Below are positions 1 through 6,603 of a stretch of DNA of 12,381 bases, one piece after another (position 1 is the first letter of the stretch; every line of letters starts with the position of its first letter). Source of the stretch: Alphaproteobacteria bacterium. Lineage in GTDB: Bacteria > Pseudomonadota > Alphaproteobacteria > JAEULC01. Below the pieces are notes generated by a model. That model ran no database searches. It was not told where the DNA came from and was given only the letters and a program-made list of their open reading frames with translations. The position numbers were made by a program, and so were the translations under genes. The stretch covers positions 1 to 12,381 of the forward strand of contig JADZDN010000324.1 in the NCBI GenBank assembly GCA_020851015.1, given 5' to 3'.

Positions 1-596
1 CGGTCGCCGTGCCGTGGTGGCGGCCGCAGAAGGGCTACTACGACCAGCCCGGCCGCGGCACGCTGGCGCGCGACGGCGGCGGCGTGCTGATCACCCAGGC
101 GATCCACACGCTCGACCTGCTGATGCACCTGGCCGGGCCGGTCGCCAACGTCTCCGCCTTCGCCGGCACCAGCCATGTCCACCAGCTGGAGACCGAGGAC
201 CAGGTGGTGGCGGCGCTGCGCTACGCCAACGGGGCGATGGGCGCGCTGGACTGCACCACCGCCGCCTATCCCGGCTACCCCGAGACGATCCTGCTGGCGG
301 GCGACAAGGGTTCGGCGCGGCTGCAGGCCACCGAGGCGGCGATCGAGTACGCGCCGCAGGACGGGCAGCCGGCGAAACGCGAGGTGGTCGGCGCGCTGGG
401 CGGCGGCGGCGGCGGTGCGGACCCGATGGCCTTCCCGCATGACTGGCACCGCGATCTCATTTCCGATTTCCTCGACGCCGTGGCGGCGAACCGCGATCCC
501 GCCATCCCCGGCCACGAGGCGTTGCGCGTGCATCACCTGATCGACGCGCTGCTGCGCTCGGCGCGCGAGCGCCGCGCCATCACGCCCGCCATCTGA
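1..596 (+). CDS. Gfo/Idh/MocA family NAD(P)-dependent oxidoreductase, C-terminal part (5' end outside window)
   Basis: The reading frame is open from the left edge (first full codon at 3) and gives 197 residues, so the N-terminal Rossmann NAD(P)-binding domain is missing and lies outside the window. What remains looks like the substrate-binding domain of Gfo/Idh/MocA dehydrogenases. The segment WWRPQKGYYDQ leads into GGGVLITQAIHTLDLL, which carries the family's GG..(D/T)(Q)..H..D signature with the conserved His (residue 35 of the visible part) and Asp 38. Enzymes of this family oxidise or reduce sugars, inositols, amino sugars and related alcohols with NAD(P) in the cytoplasm; the substrate cannot be read from this fragment. 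A Gly-rich loop (GALGGGGGGADP) near position 400 is a likely disordered surface insert. The gene ends 11 bases before the RidA gene and probably shares its transcript. The family call is firm, the substrate unknown. Confidence 0.85.
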   Translation, partial: VAVPWWRPQKGYYDQPGRGTLARDGGGVLITQAIHTLDLLMHLAGPVANVSAFAGTSHVHQLETEDQVVAALRYANGAMGALDCTTAAYPGYPETILLAGDKGSARLQATEAAIEYAPQDGQPAKREVVGALGGGGGGADPMAFPHDWHRDLISDFLDAVAANRDPAIPGHEALRVHHLIDALLRSARERRAITPAI

Positions 597-607
597 AGGA
601 ACCGACG

Positions 608-1006
608 ATGCCCAAGAAGACGCTGCGTCCGCAATCGCTGAACTTCCAGCCGCGCCCGACCTATCCCTATTCGCCCGGCGCGGCGGGCGGCGGCATGGTC
701 TACACCGCCGGCCAGGTGGCCTGGGACAGGAACGGCAAGGTCGTGGGCGTGGGCGACGTGCGCAAGCAGACCGTCCAGACGCTCAAGAACGTCGTGGCGG
801 TGTTGAAGGAAGGCGGCGCCACGCCCGCCGACGTGCTGAAGTGCAACGTCTACCTGGCCGACATCCGCCACTTCCAGATCATGAACGAGGAGTTCGCCAA
901 GGTCTTCAGGAAGGACCCGCCCGCGCGCACCACCGTCGAGGCGCGCCTGGCCGAGCCCGAGATGCTGGTGGAGATCGAGGCGATCGCCTGGGTCGGCAGC
1001 GACTAA
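608..1006 (+). CDS. RidA family protein (YjgF/YER057c/UK114), putative enamine/imine deaminase
   Basis: The product is 132 residues, the usual length for the family. RidA proteins hydrolyse reactive 2-aminoacrylate and other enamine/imine intermediates released by PLP enzymes or amino acid oxidising enzymes, working as cytoplasmic trimers. Family marks visible here are VYTAGQVAWD (about 31-40), the ADVLKCNVYLAD block (74-85), PPARTTVEA with the substrate-binding Arg at 107, and LVEIEAIAW at the C-terminus with Glu 122 and Glu 124. The start is supported by an AAGGA ribosome-binding site at 596-600, overlapping the stop codon of the upstream oxidoreductase, so the two genes are probably translated from one mRNA. 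The N-terminal extension (KTLRPQSLNFQPRPTYPYSP) differs from E. coli RidA, so this may be one of the Rid subfamilies with a narrower or different activity. Its stop codon overlaps that of the converging methyltransferase gene. Confidence 0.9.
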   Translation: MPKKTLRPQSLNFQPRPTYPYSPGAAGGGMVYTAGQVAWDRNGKVVGVGDVRKQTVQTLKNVVAVLKEGGATPADVLKCNVYLADIRHFQIMNEEFAKVFRKDPPARTTVEARLAEPEMLVEIEAIAWVGSD

Positions 1007-1809
1007 GGCACGGTTGCCCTGACCGCCCAGGCCCGCGCCTTGAGCGCGATGGAGCCGTCGGCTTTTCGCGGCAGGTCCGCGCGCAGGCGTTCGCGCAGAC
1101 GCTGCTGCGCTTCGGGTGAAAGGCTGGCGCAGTAGCCCGGCGCCGGGCCGGCACCCAGGGTGAAGGGCCGCCAGTAGTCGTCGAAGTCGCGGAACACGGT
1201 GGGCGCCTCGATCGGCGCGCAGTCCACCGCCTGCAGCCCGGCGTCGCGCACCAGGCGCGTAAGGCCATCCGGCGTGCAATAGGGAAAGCGCCGGTCCTCG
1301 GTCAGTTCGGCCGCGGCGGGATCGAGCCGGGCGGCGGCCTTCCAGAACGCCCGCATCAGTTCCATGCCGCCGCCAGGATAATCCCAAACGTAGAAGGCGA
1401 TTGTTCCACCCGGGCGGGCGACCCGCGTCATTTCGCCCAGCGCCTTCGGTTTGTCCGGGAGAAAATTGAGCACCAGCGCCGACGCGATGACATCGCGGCT
1501 GGCGGCGGGCAGGTCGAGCGCGCCGGCATCGCCGCGGCGGAACGCGACGCGCGGATCCGCCAGCCTTGCCCGCGCCGTGGCGACGAAGCCTTCCGAAGAG
1601 TCGATCGAGACCAAGTTGCTTGGATCGGCTTGCGCCAGGATCGCGGCGGACAGCGCGCCCGTCCCGCATCCGATCTCCAGCCATTCCAGGCCGCTCGCGG
1701 CGCCGAGCCAGTCCACAAAGCGCGGGGCGAGCTGCCGGCTCCAGCGCCCCATGTAGGCCTCGTAGTTGTCGCCGGCCTGCCACGCGTCGTATCGGGATAC
1801 GTTGGCCAC
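1003..1809 (-). CDS. Class I SAM-dependent methyltransferase
   Basis: The product is 268 residues. It shows the Rossmann-type methyltransferase order: motif I LEIGCGTGALS at 44-54 (SAM glycine-rich loop), the acidic residue after strand 2 at Asp 70 (VSID), GDAGALDLP at 93-101, a post-II segment ALVLNFLPD around 111-119, and ARPGGTIAFYVWD at 131-143. This resembles the UbiE/Methyltransf_11 and _25 group; the substrate cannot be deduced. The start is a GTG at 1807-1809, chosen because a strong Shine-Dalgarno run (GAGGTGAGGAG on the minus strand) lies just upstream. It overlaps the stop of the cupin gene, indicating translational coupling with only 11 bases between the genes. The 3' end converges on the RidA gene and the two stop codons share two bases, leaving no room for a separate terminator. 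No signal peptide is seen, so the protein is presumably cytoplasmic. Confidence 0.85.
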   Translation of the reverse strand: MANVSRYDAWQAGDNYEAYMGRWSRQLAPRFVDWLGAASGLEWLEIGCGTGALSAAILAQADPSNLVSIDSSEGFVATARARLADPRVAFRRGDAGALDLPAASRDVIASALVLNFLPDKPKALGEMTRVARPGGTIAFYVWDYPGGGMELMRAFWKAAARLDPAAAELTEDRRFPYCTPDGLTRLVRDAGLQAVDCAPIEAPTVFRDFDDYWRPFTLGAGPAPGYCASLSPEAQQRLRERLRADLPRKADGSIALKARAWAVRATVP

Positions 1810-1820
1810 GGCTCCTCACC

Positions 1821-2435
1821 TCATTCGAGCTTGGCCGGAGACGAGAACGGGCGGGTCGCATCCACGACGAACAAGACGAACTGGTCCAGGTCGGTGGCGC
1901 CGGCACTGAAGACCTCCATCGGCACGTCAGCGCCCTGCCCATTCATGGCTTGCCCGGCGTCAACATACTTCACGCCGTGCGGAGTCTTCTGACCGAGCCG
2001 CCCGGCCAGCACGTAAAACGCCTCGGAACCGGGATGGGAATGCACCGTGGTCTTCGCGCCGGGCGGACCGCTGGCGTGGTTGACACGCAGCAGATACTCG
2101 GGCGCGGCAAAAGACGGCACCGGCCCGATTTCGACAACCGTCTTTCCGCCAGGCGTCGACCCACCCTTCGGGCCAAGCGTGAAGAGCCAGGCCTTGCCGG
2201 CGACCGCGACCGCCAGCGACGTCGTTCCGACGGCGGCTTGCGCCTGCTCCAACCTCGGGAACGTTTCGATCTGCCAATACAGCGGACCGGCCGGGAGTTG
2301 CTTGAGCTTCTTCTCGGTCACCGGCTTGACGACGAGCGCCTGTTCCGCCGCTGCTGCCGATGGCCATGCTCCCACCGCGCAGAGCCAGAACGCCAGACCG
2401 ACGGCGTACGGCGGAATCAAGACTGCCGATTTCAT
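1821..2435 (-). CDS. Exported cupin-domain protein
   Basis: The product is 204 residues. Residues 1-30 look like a Sec signal peptide: a Lys near the start, a hydrophobic stretch, and an Ala-rich end (PSAAAA) before EQ at the probable cleavage site. The C-terminal half is a cupin barrel: motif 1 matches G-x5-HxH-x3-E-x6-G exactly with Gly 126, His 132, His 134, Glu 138 and Gly 145. Motif 2 should supply the fourth metal ligand, but the region after Gly 161 (QAMNGQGADVPMEV) has no His, so metal binding, if kept, uses three side chains. The start codon is preceded by GGGAGG with good spacing. The protein is probably periplasmic; sensing, binding and catalysis are all possible. It is the first gene of a pair with the methyltransferase and is divergent from the CadC-like regulator across 115 bases, so that regulator is a candidate controller. 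Confidence 0.82.
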   Translation of the reverse strand: MKSAVLIPPYAVGLAFWLCAVGAWPSAAAAEQALVVKPVTEKKLKQLPAGPLYWQIETFPRLEQAQAAVGTTSLAVAVAGKAWLFTLGPKGGSTPGGKTVVEIGPVPSFAAPEYLLRVNHASGPPGAKTTVHSHPGSEAFYVLAGRLGQKTPHGVKYVDAGQAMNGQGADVPMEVFSAGATDLDQFVLFVVDATRPFSSPAKLE

Positions 2436-2550
2436 CGCTATCCTCCCAGCACTCCGTTGCTCGTCCCAGGATACAGGCCGCCGGCGCGCGCGCTTTCAGG
2501 TCGCCTCACGTCGCGCTTAGGGTTCCATCCATTTTTCCTTTGGATACCCT
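2436..2550. promoter_or_regulatory. Divergent promoter region between cupin pair and CadC-like regulator
   Basis: These 115 bases separate two divergently transcribed units and must hold both promoters. The end nearest the regulator is unusually AT-rich for the window (ATTTTTCCTTTGGAT). No convincing -35/-10 pair could be fixed on either strand. It contains the inverted repeat listed separately. Confidence 0.5.
2519..2550. repeat. Bulged inverted repeat in front of the CadC-like regulator gene
   Basis: AGGGT (2519-2523) and ATCCA (2527-2531), separated by TCC, pair with TGGAT (2541-2545) and ACCCT (2546-2550) across a nine-base T/C-rich loop. That gives ten complementary pairs with a three-base bulge on one arm. 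It abuts the ATG at 2551. It could be an operator for autoregulation or, if transcribed, an RNA hairpin; the sequence does not decide between these. Confidence 0.4.
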
Positions 2551-4128
2551 ATGCTACCGTTGCCGATGCATAATCAACGGGATCGAGCCTTGCGTTACCT
2601 CTTCGGGGACTGTGCACTCGACACGCACCGCCGCGAATTGCGTCGGGGCGCCGACTTGGTGCGCATCGAGCCCCAGGTGTTCGATCTACTTGTTCATCTG
2701 ATCCGTCACCGCGACCGCGTCGTCAGCAAGGACGACCTCTTGGCCTCCATCTGGCATGGGCGGATCGTCTCGGAGTCCGCCATGTTCAATCGGATCAATG
2801 CGGCGCGACGGGCGATCGGCGATACGGGCGAGGCGCAGCGGCTGATCAGGACGCTGCCGCGCAAGGGCATCCGCTTCGTCGGCGCGGTGGACGAGGGCGA
2901 AGCGGCGGCGGCGACCGCTTCGCCTGCGCTGCCGCTGCCTGATCGCCCGTCGATCGCGGTGTTGCCGTTCGCCAATCTGAGCGGCGATGCCGATCAGGAA
3001 CACTTCGCGGACGGCATTTCCGAGGACCTGATCACGGGCCTCTCGCGAATCCGCTGGCTTTTCGTCATCGCCCGAAATTCGACCTTCATCTACAAGCACC
3101 GCGCGGTCGACGTGAAGCAGGTCTCGCGCGAGCTGGGCGTTCGTTATGTTCTCGAAGGCAGCGTGCGTCGAGCGGGCAAGCGCTTGCGCATCAGCGCCCA
3201 GCTTGTCGACGCCACCACGGGCGGACACCACTGGGCGGAACATTTCGACCGCAAACTGGGCGACATCTTCGCCGTGCAGGACCAAATAACGCGCAGCGTG
3301 GCCGGCGCCATCGAACCCCGGCTGCTGGCCGCGGAGGGCTTGCGCGCGCTTGCCCGCTCGCCCGACGTGCTCGGCGCCTGGGAACTGGTGGCCCGTGCGC
3401 AAACGCATTTCTGGCGCATCACGGGCGCGGATCACGCGGCGGCGGTCGGGGCACTGCAACGGGCAGTCGACGCCTACCCCGACTACGCGCCGGCGCATGG
3501 ACTATTGGCATTCTGCCAGGTGTTTGCCGCGCACATGGGTTGGATCGGCCGCCTTGAAGGGTTGGGGCCGGGCCGCGAGCACGCGCGGCGAGCCATCGCG
3601 CTGGATGACTGGGACCCGTGGGGTCACGTCGCGCTCGGTTACTGGGCCATGATGGAGCGGCGCACCGAGGAATCGATCGCGGCCTTCCGCCGCGCGGTGG
3701 ACCTCAATCCGAACGCGGCCACCGCCCATTCGCATTTGAGCCGCGGCTATGCCTTCGCCGGGCGGGACCGCGAAGCGATCGAGCATGGGGAACTGGCGAT
3801 TCGCCTGAGCCCCGTGGATCCGGAAATGGCGCTGTTTTTCGGGGCCATTGCGGTCGCCCACTACGGCGCCGGGCGCTACGGCGAATCCGTCCGGTACACG
3901 ACGCAGGCCCTGCGACTGCGCCCGGGATTCCAGGGAGCGCAACGGTTGCGTTGCGCGGGATTGGCCCAGGCGGGGCACATCGAAGAGGCCTTGTCGTTTT
4001 TCGAGTCCATACGCCGCGAGCAGCCGCAGCTATCGATCGATTGGGTACGGGCGAACGTCCCCTACCAGACGCCGGAACTGATGGAGCGCTTCCTCCAGGG
4101 CCTGCGCAAGGCCGGGCTGAGGGAATAG
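2551..4128 (+). CDS. Soluble CadC-like transcriptional regulator: winged helix, TolB-N/adenylate-cyclase-associated domain, TPR repeats
   Basis: The product is 525 residues with three parts. Residues 15-112 form an OmpR/PhoB-type winged-helix DNA-binding domain (YLFGDCALD, EPQVFDLLVHLIRHRDRVVSKDDL, then LIRTLPRKGIRFVG). Residues 132-257 match the TolB-N-like domain often found in such regulators and with adenylate cyclases (SIAVLPFANLSGD, FADGISEDLITGLSRI, YVLEGSVRRAGKRLRISAQL, DIFAVQDQI). Residues 275-520 are helical TPR-type repeats, clearest at 373-387 and 440-458. No membrane helix links the first two parts, unlike CadC itself, so the protein is probably cytoplasmic and binds DNA in response to an unknown ligand or partner. 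The start is uncertain: ATG 2551, ATG 2566 and TTG 2590 are all in frame before the domain and none has a strong ribosome-binding site. It is divergent from the secreted cupin gene, a likely target. Confidence 0.85.
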   Translation: MLPLPMHNQRDRALRYLFGDCALDTHRRELRRGADLVRIEPQVFDLLVHLIRHRDRVVSKDDLLASIWHGRIVSESAMFNRINAARRAIGDTGEAQRLIRTLPRKGIRFVGAVDEGEAAAATASPALPLPDRPSIAVLPFANLSGDADQEHFADGISEDLITGLSRIRWLFVIARNSTFIYKHRAVDVKQVSRELGVRYVLEGSVRRAGKRLRISAQLVDATTGGHHWAEHFDRKLGDIFAVQDQITRSVAGAIEPRLLAAEGLRALARSPDVLGAWELVARAQTHFWRITGADHAAAVGALQRAVDAYPDYAPAHGLLAFCQVFAAHMGWIGRLEGLGPGREHARRAIALDDWDPWGHVALGYWAMMERRTEESIAAFRRAVDLNPNAATAHSHLSRGYAFAGRDREAIEHGELAIRLSPVDPEMALFFGAIAVAHYGAGRYGESVRYTTQALRLRPGFQGAQRLRCAGLAQAGHIEEALSFFESIRREQPQLSIDWVRANVPYQTPELMERFLQGLRKAGLRE

Positions 4129-4178
4129 ACGCGGCCGCGGCCTCGCACCAGGGCCTGAACAACCCTGCTTGACCCCGG

Positions 4179-4580
4179 CTACTGCAGCCTGGGCGGCGCG
4201 CGTTCGGGCTGTTCGGGCGGGTTGGCGAGCGGGCCCGCCTGGTGGTGCACCAGCTTCCACTGCCCGCGCTCGCGCACGAACAGGTTGGTCGCGACCAGGT
4301 AGGCGTCCTCGATCACCTCGTGGCACAGCACATAGGCGACGTCGCCCAGCACGTGCGCCGTCTCGTTCTCGCACAGGACGGGGGGCGAGCCGGGGTTGCC
4401 CAGGATGTTGCGCCACGAGGTCAGGATCGCCTTGCGGTCGCGCAGCGCGTCCCAGCCGGGATGGACGCAGGCCACGGGCGCCTCGCTCGCCCACAGGTTT
4501 CCCATCGCCTCGAGATCGCGGGCGGCAAAGGCGCGGTAGAAGGCGCGGTTCGCGGACAGCACGGCGGCCACGTCGCTCAT
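4179..4580 (-). CDS. SnoaL-like/NTF2-like family protein
   Basis: The product is 133 residues, typical of single-domain SnoaL_3/NTF2-like proteins that form a cone-shaped alpha+beta barrel with a hydrophobic pocket. Visible marks are the N-terminal helix with NRAFYRAFAARDLEAMGNLW (11-30), the following ACVHPGWDAL (37-46), RKAILTSWRNIL (49-60), and the late strands AYVLCHEVIE, VATNLFVRE and WKLVHHQAGP. Members act as small hydrolases, isomerases or binding proteins, and many have no assigned reaction; I cannot name one here. The C-terminal tail (about 118-133) is Pro-rich and probably disordered. The gene follows the dioxygenase-family gene by 39 bases on the same strand, so the two are probably co-transcribed. 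The ribosome-binding site is not clear (a G-rich run lies about 12 bases upstream), but the start gives the expected family N-terminus. Confidence 0.8.
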   Translation of the reverse strand: MSDVAAVLSANRAFYRAFAARDLEAMGNLWASEAPVACVHPGWDALRDRKAILTSWRNILGNPGSPPVLCENETAHVLGDVAYVLCHEVIEDAYLVATNLFVRERGQWKLVHHQAGPLANPPEQPERAPPRLQ

Positions 4581-4619
4581 CGCCAGAGGTCCCCCAGCCC
4601 GGGCCCCGGCGACGCCCGG

Positions 4620-5513
4620 TCAATCCGGCGGCGGGGCCTTGCCGTCGAGGTAATGCGGCCCGGGCCGCGTGTAAAGCTCTTCGTAGTGGACCAGCACCGG
4701 TTGGCCGAGCGCGACCGGCCGGCCGTCGCGGAACGCCCATTCGCCGCGGTCGCAGGCGCCGGCCCGGACGTAGGAGTTGAGGTAGAAGCGCCGCTCGTCC
4801 GGCCCGGAACTGGGGCCCGAGCCGTGGACCGTGAAGGGATGCCAGAACGCGACATCGCCCGGGTCGAGCTCGAGATCGACCAGCGTCGCGGGATCGATGC
4901 CGGCCGCGCCGAGCGGCTCCTCGCCGCGGCCCGCGCCCAGCACCGCGCCGTCGCCCAGCGCCGCGATCTCGCCCCGGAGGTGGCTGCCGCGCGCCACGCG
5001 CAGCGCGCCGTTGGCGCGGCGGTGCGGATCGATGGCGATGCCGGTCTGCACGTAGCCGCCGGCGATGTCCCGGAAGGCCGAGCGCGGCCGGCGGAAGCGG
5101 ACGTCCTGGTGGAAATTGTAGTCGACGGTCACCGCCCCCGGCGGCTTCCAGTGGTACTGGTTGATGATCTGCTTGAGGTCGCGCCCGACAAGCGGCGCCA
5201 CGATGTCGAGCAGGCGCGGATCGTTGCGATAGCGCGCCAGCACCGGGTCGCCATAGGCCGCCCATTGCGCCATCGTCGCGACCGTGCCGACCGCCGGGTC
5301 CTGCGCCACGCGGTAGCAGAGATTGCCGTGCCGCCAATTGCGCCCGCGGCGCAACGCCTCGGCGCGCTGGCGGTCGAACGCGAGGGATAGTTCGGCGATC
5401 TCCGCGCGCGCGAACACGCCGCGCACGACCGCGTAGCCGTCGCGCCGGTAGGCGGCGGCCCACGCCGGGTCGCCATCGTCGTATCGCCGGACGAAGTTCG
5501 CCATGGCCGTCAT
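4620..5513 (-). CDS. Phytanoyl-CoA dioxygenase (PhyH) family Fe(II)/2-oxoglutarate oxygenase
   Basis: The product is 297 residues, the normal size for the family. These non-haem iron enzymes hydroxylate small molecules, lipids or natural products using O2 and 2-oxoglutarate in the cytoplasm. The N-terminal DGYAVVRGVFARAEI (25-39) is the family's entry motif. The iron triad is visible as His 135 and Asp 137 in NFHQDVRF and His 230 in HPFTVHGSGP, with Arg 241 or 242 placed to bind the 2-oxoglutarate carboxylate. GSHLRG (176-181) and the DPGDVAFWHP strand (217-226) also fit. All catalytic positions look intact; the substrate is unknown. The start at 5513 lacks a Shine-Dalgarno, and an in-frame ATG three codons later (5504) is an equal candidate. 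It leads the SnoaL-like gene and is divergent from the racemase-superfamily enzyme across 145 bases. Confidence 0.88.
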   Translation of the reverse strand: MTAMANFVRRYDDGDPAWAAAYRRDGYAVVRGVFARAEIAELSLAFDRQRAEALRRGRNWRHGNLCYRVAQDPAVGTVATMAQWAAYGDPVLARYRNDPRLLDIVAPLVGRDLKQIINQYHWKPPGAVTVDYNFHQDVRFRRPRSAFRDIAGGYVQTGIAIDPHRRANGALRVARGSHLRGEIAALGDGAVLGAGRGEEPLGAAGIDPATLVDLELDPGDVAFWHPFTVHGSGPSSGPDERRFYLNSYVRAGACDRGEWAFRDGRPVALGQPVLVHYEELYTRPGPHYLDGKAPPPD

Positions 5514-5658
5514 TCAACCACACAACCGGTGGCTGGATTAACGCCGCGTGAACCGGTTCGGCTCCCGATGGCGCCGGCGGCCCGGCGGCCGCGGGAAGCT
5601 GACAAGCCGCCCCGCGCTGCGGCATACTGGACGTGAGCATTGCGATCGGAGCGCCGCC
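5514..5658. promoter_or_regulatory. Divergent promoter region with two AACCGGT sites
   Basis: This 145-base gap lies between the dioxygenase-family gene (minus) and the isomerase-type gene (plus). AACCGGT occurs at 5524-5530 and again at 5551-5557, the second extended to the perfect palindrome AACCGGTT (5551-5558). The copies are 27 bases apart, between two and three helical turns. This is compatible with a dimeric regulator, but no factor can be named and the core ACCGGT can occur by chance in GC-rich DNA. Confidence 0.35.
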
Positions 5659-6453
5659 ATGAACGACCTGCCGCTGTCCCCCCCGAAGGAACCGCTGGTC
5701 AACCGCAAGCACATGCCGTTCGCGCTGGACGACGGGCTTGGCCCGCGCGCGCGCATCGGCCTCGTCGTCCTGGCCACCGACAACACGATGGAGCACGAAT
5801 GGCGGCACGTCATGGGCGGGCTGCCGGGCATCGCCTTCTATGAGAGCCGCATCTACAACTCGCCCGAGATAACGCCCGAGACCCTGGCCGAGATGGAAAA
5901 GGACATCGAGGCCGCCACGCGCCTGATCCTTCCGAACGGCCGGATGGACGTGGTCGCGTTCGGCTGCACCTCCGGCACGATCGTGATCGGCGAGGAGACG
6001 GTGTTCCAGAAGATCCGCAACGCGCGCCCCGGCGTCGCCTGCACCACGCCGATCACCGCGGGCATCGCCGGCATGAAGAAGCTGGGCGCGAAGCGCATCG
6101 CGCTGCTGACGCCCTATGTCGACCAGATCAACCAGATGATGCGCGGCTTCATCGAGGCGCGCGGCATCGAGGTGCCGGTCGTGGGCTCGTTCAACAACAG
6201 CGACGATGCCCAGGTCGCGCGCATGACGCCCGGCTGCGTGCGCGACGCCGCGATCAAACTGGGCCGTCACCCGGCGGTCGACGGCGTGTTCGTGTCCTGC
6301 ACCTCGCTGCGCGTGGCCGAGATCGTCGAGGAGGTCGAGGCGGCGATCGGCAAGCCGGCCAGCTCGTCGAACCATGCGATGGCCTGGCACGCGCTGCGCC
6401 TGGCCGGCGTCAACGACGCACTCGCGGGCCGGGGCCGGCTGTTTCGCGCCTGA
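5659..6453 (+). CDS. Asp/Glu racemase-superfamily enzyme, maleate cis-trans isomerase/EutA/arylmalonate decarboxylase type
   Basis: The product is 264 residues. The superfamily uses two cysteines on opposite sides of a pseudo-symmetric active site. Both are present: Cys 103 in FGCTSGT and Cys 214 in FVSCTSLR. Other family positions are DNTMEHE (41-47) with its conserved Asn, LLTPYVDQIN (149-158) with the conserved Tyr, and SSSNHAMAWHALRLAG (235-250). This set fits maleate isomerases, arylmalonate decarboxylases and the EutA protein of ectoine use better than true glutamate or aspartate racemases. No ectoine genes are nearby, so the substrate stays open. The start at 5659 is supported by GGAG at 5648-5651; a longer frame beginning at a GTG (5548) has an Arg-rich, unfamily-like extension. 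It is divergent from the oxygenase pair and converges on dadA, with a histidine kinase remnant directly after its stop codon. Confidence 0.85.
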   Translation: MNDLPLSPPKEPLVNRKHMPFALDDGLGPRARIGLVVLATDNTMEHEWRHVMGGLPGIAFYESRIYNSPEITPETLAEMEKDIEAATRLILPNGRMDVVAFGCTSGTIVIGEETVFQKIRNARPGVACTTPITAGIAGMKKLGAKRIALLTPYVDQINQMMRGFIEARGIEVPVVGSFNNSDDAQVARMTPGCVRDAAIKLGRHPAVDGVFVSCTSLRVAEIVEEVEAAIGKPASSSNHAMAWHALRLAGVNDALAGRGRLFRA

Positions 6454-6579
6454 GCCACGAGCTGCGCACGCCGCTCAATGCGATCATCGGATTTTCCGAC
6501 CTGATCCCGCGCGCAGGCTTTCGGGCCGATCGCCGATCGCTACCGGGCCCACGTCGACGACATCCACGAGAGCGGGTAG
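6450..6579 (+). pseudogene. Histidine kinase HisKA-domain remnant, frameshifted and nonsense-interrupted
   Basis: Translating from 6450 gives LSHELRTPLNAIIGFSDLI, the phosphoacceptor H-box of a sensor histidine kinase (His at 6456-6458). At about 6507 the reading frame breaks. Reading from 6514 in the next frame continues as QAFGPIADRYRAH and VDDIHESG, the expected continuation of HisKA. ATCCCGCGCGCAG can be repaired to I-R-A-Q by removing one base, so a single-base insertion explains the shift. The second frame then meets TAG at 6577-6579, where kinases usually have a residue before His-Leu-Leu; CAG to TAG would explain it. No start codon, sensor region or ATPase domain is present: homology begins exactly where the isomerase stop codon lies and ends after about 43 residues. 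This is a decayed fragment, not a functional gene. Confidence 0.8.
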
Positions 6580-6603
6580 CACCGAGGCGCTGCGCGCCGC
6601 CGC

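Noticed and set aside
533..1942. A 469-codon minus-strand open frame over RidA, methyltransferase and cupin genes
   Set aside because: Three recognisable proteins occupy the region in other frames; this translation shows no domain.
4149..4167. CAGGG/CCCTG hairpin between the converging regulator and SnoaL-like genes, considered as a terminator
   Set aside because: The stem is only five pairs with a nine-base loop and no following T run on either strand.
5548..5658. N-terminal extension of the isomerase-type enzyme from GTG 5548
   Set aside because: The extension is Arg-rich and unlike the family, and GGAG at 5648-5651 supports ATG 5659.
4030..6390. A 786-codon open frame on the minus strand
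   Set aside because: It runs across the SnoaL-like gene, the oxygenase and antisense to the isomerase, and its translation is Arg/Ala/Gly-rich without domains. High GC makes stop codons rare; the real genes in other frames have clear family motifs and ribosome-binding sites.
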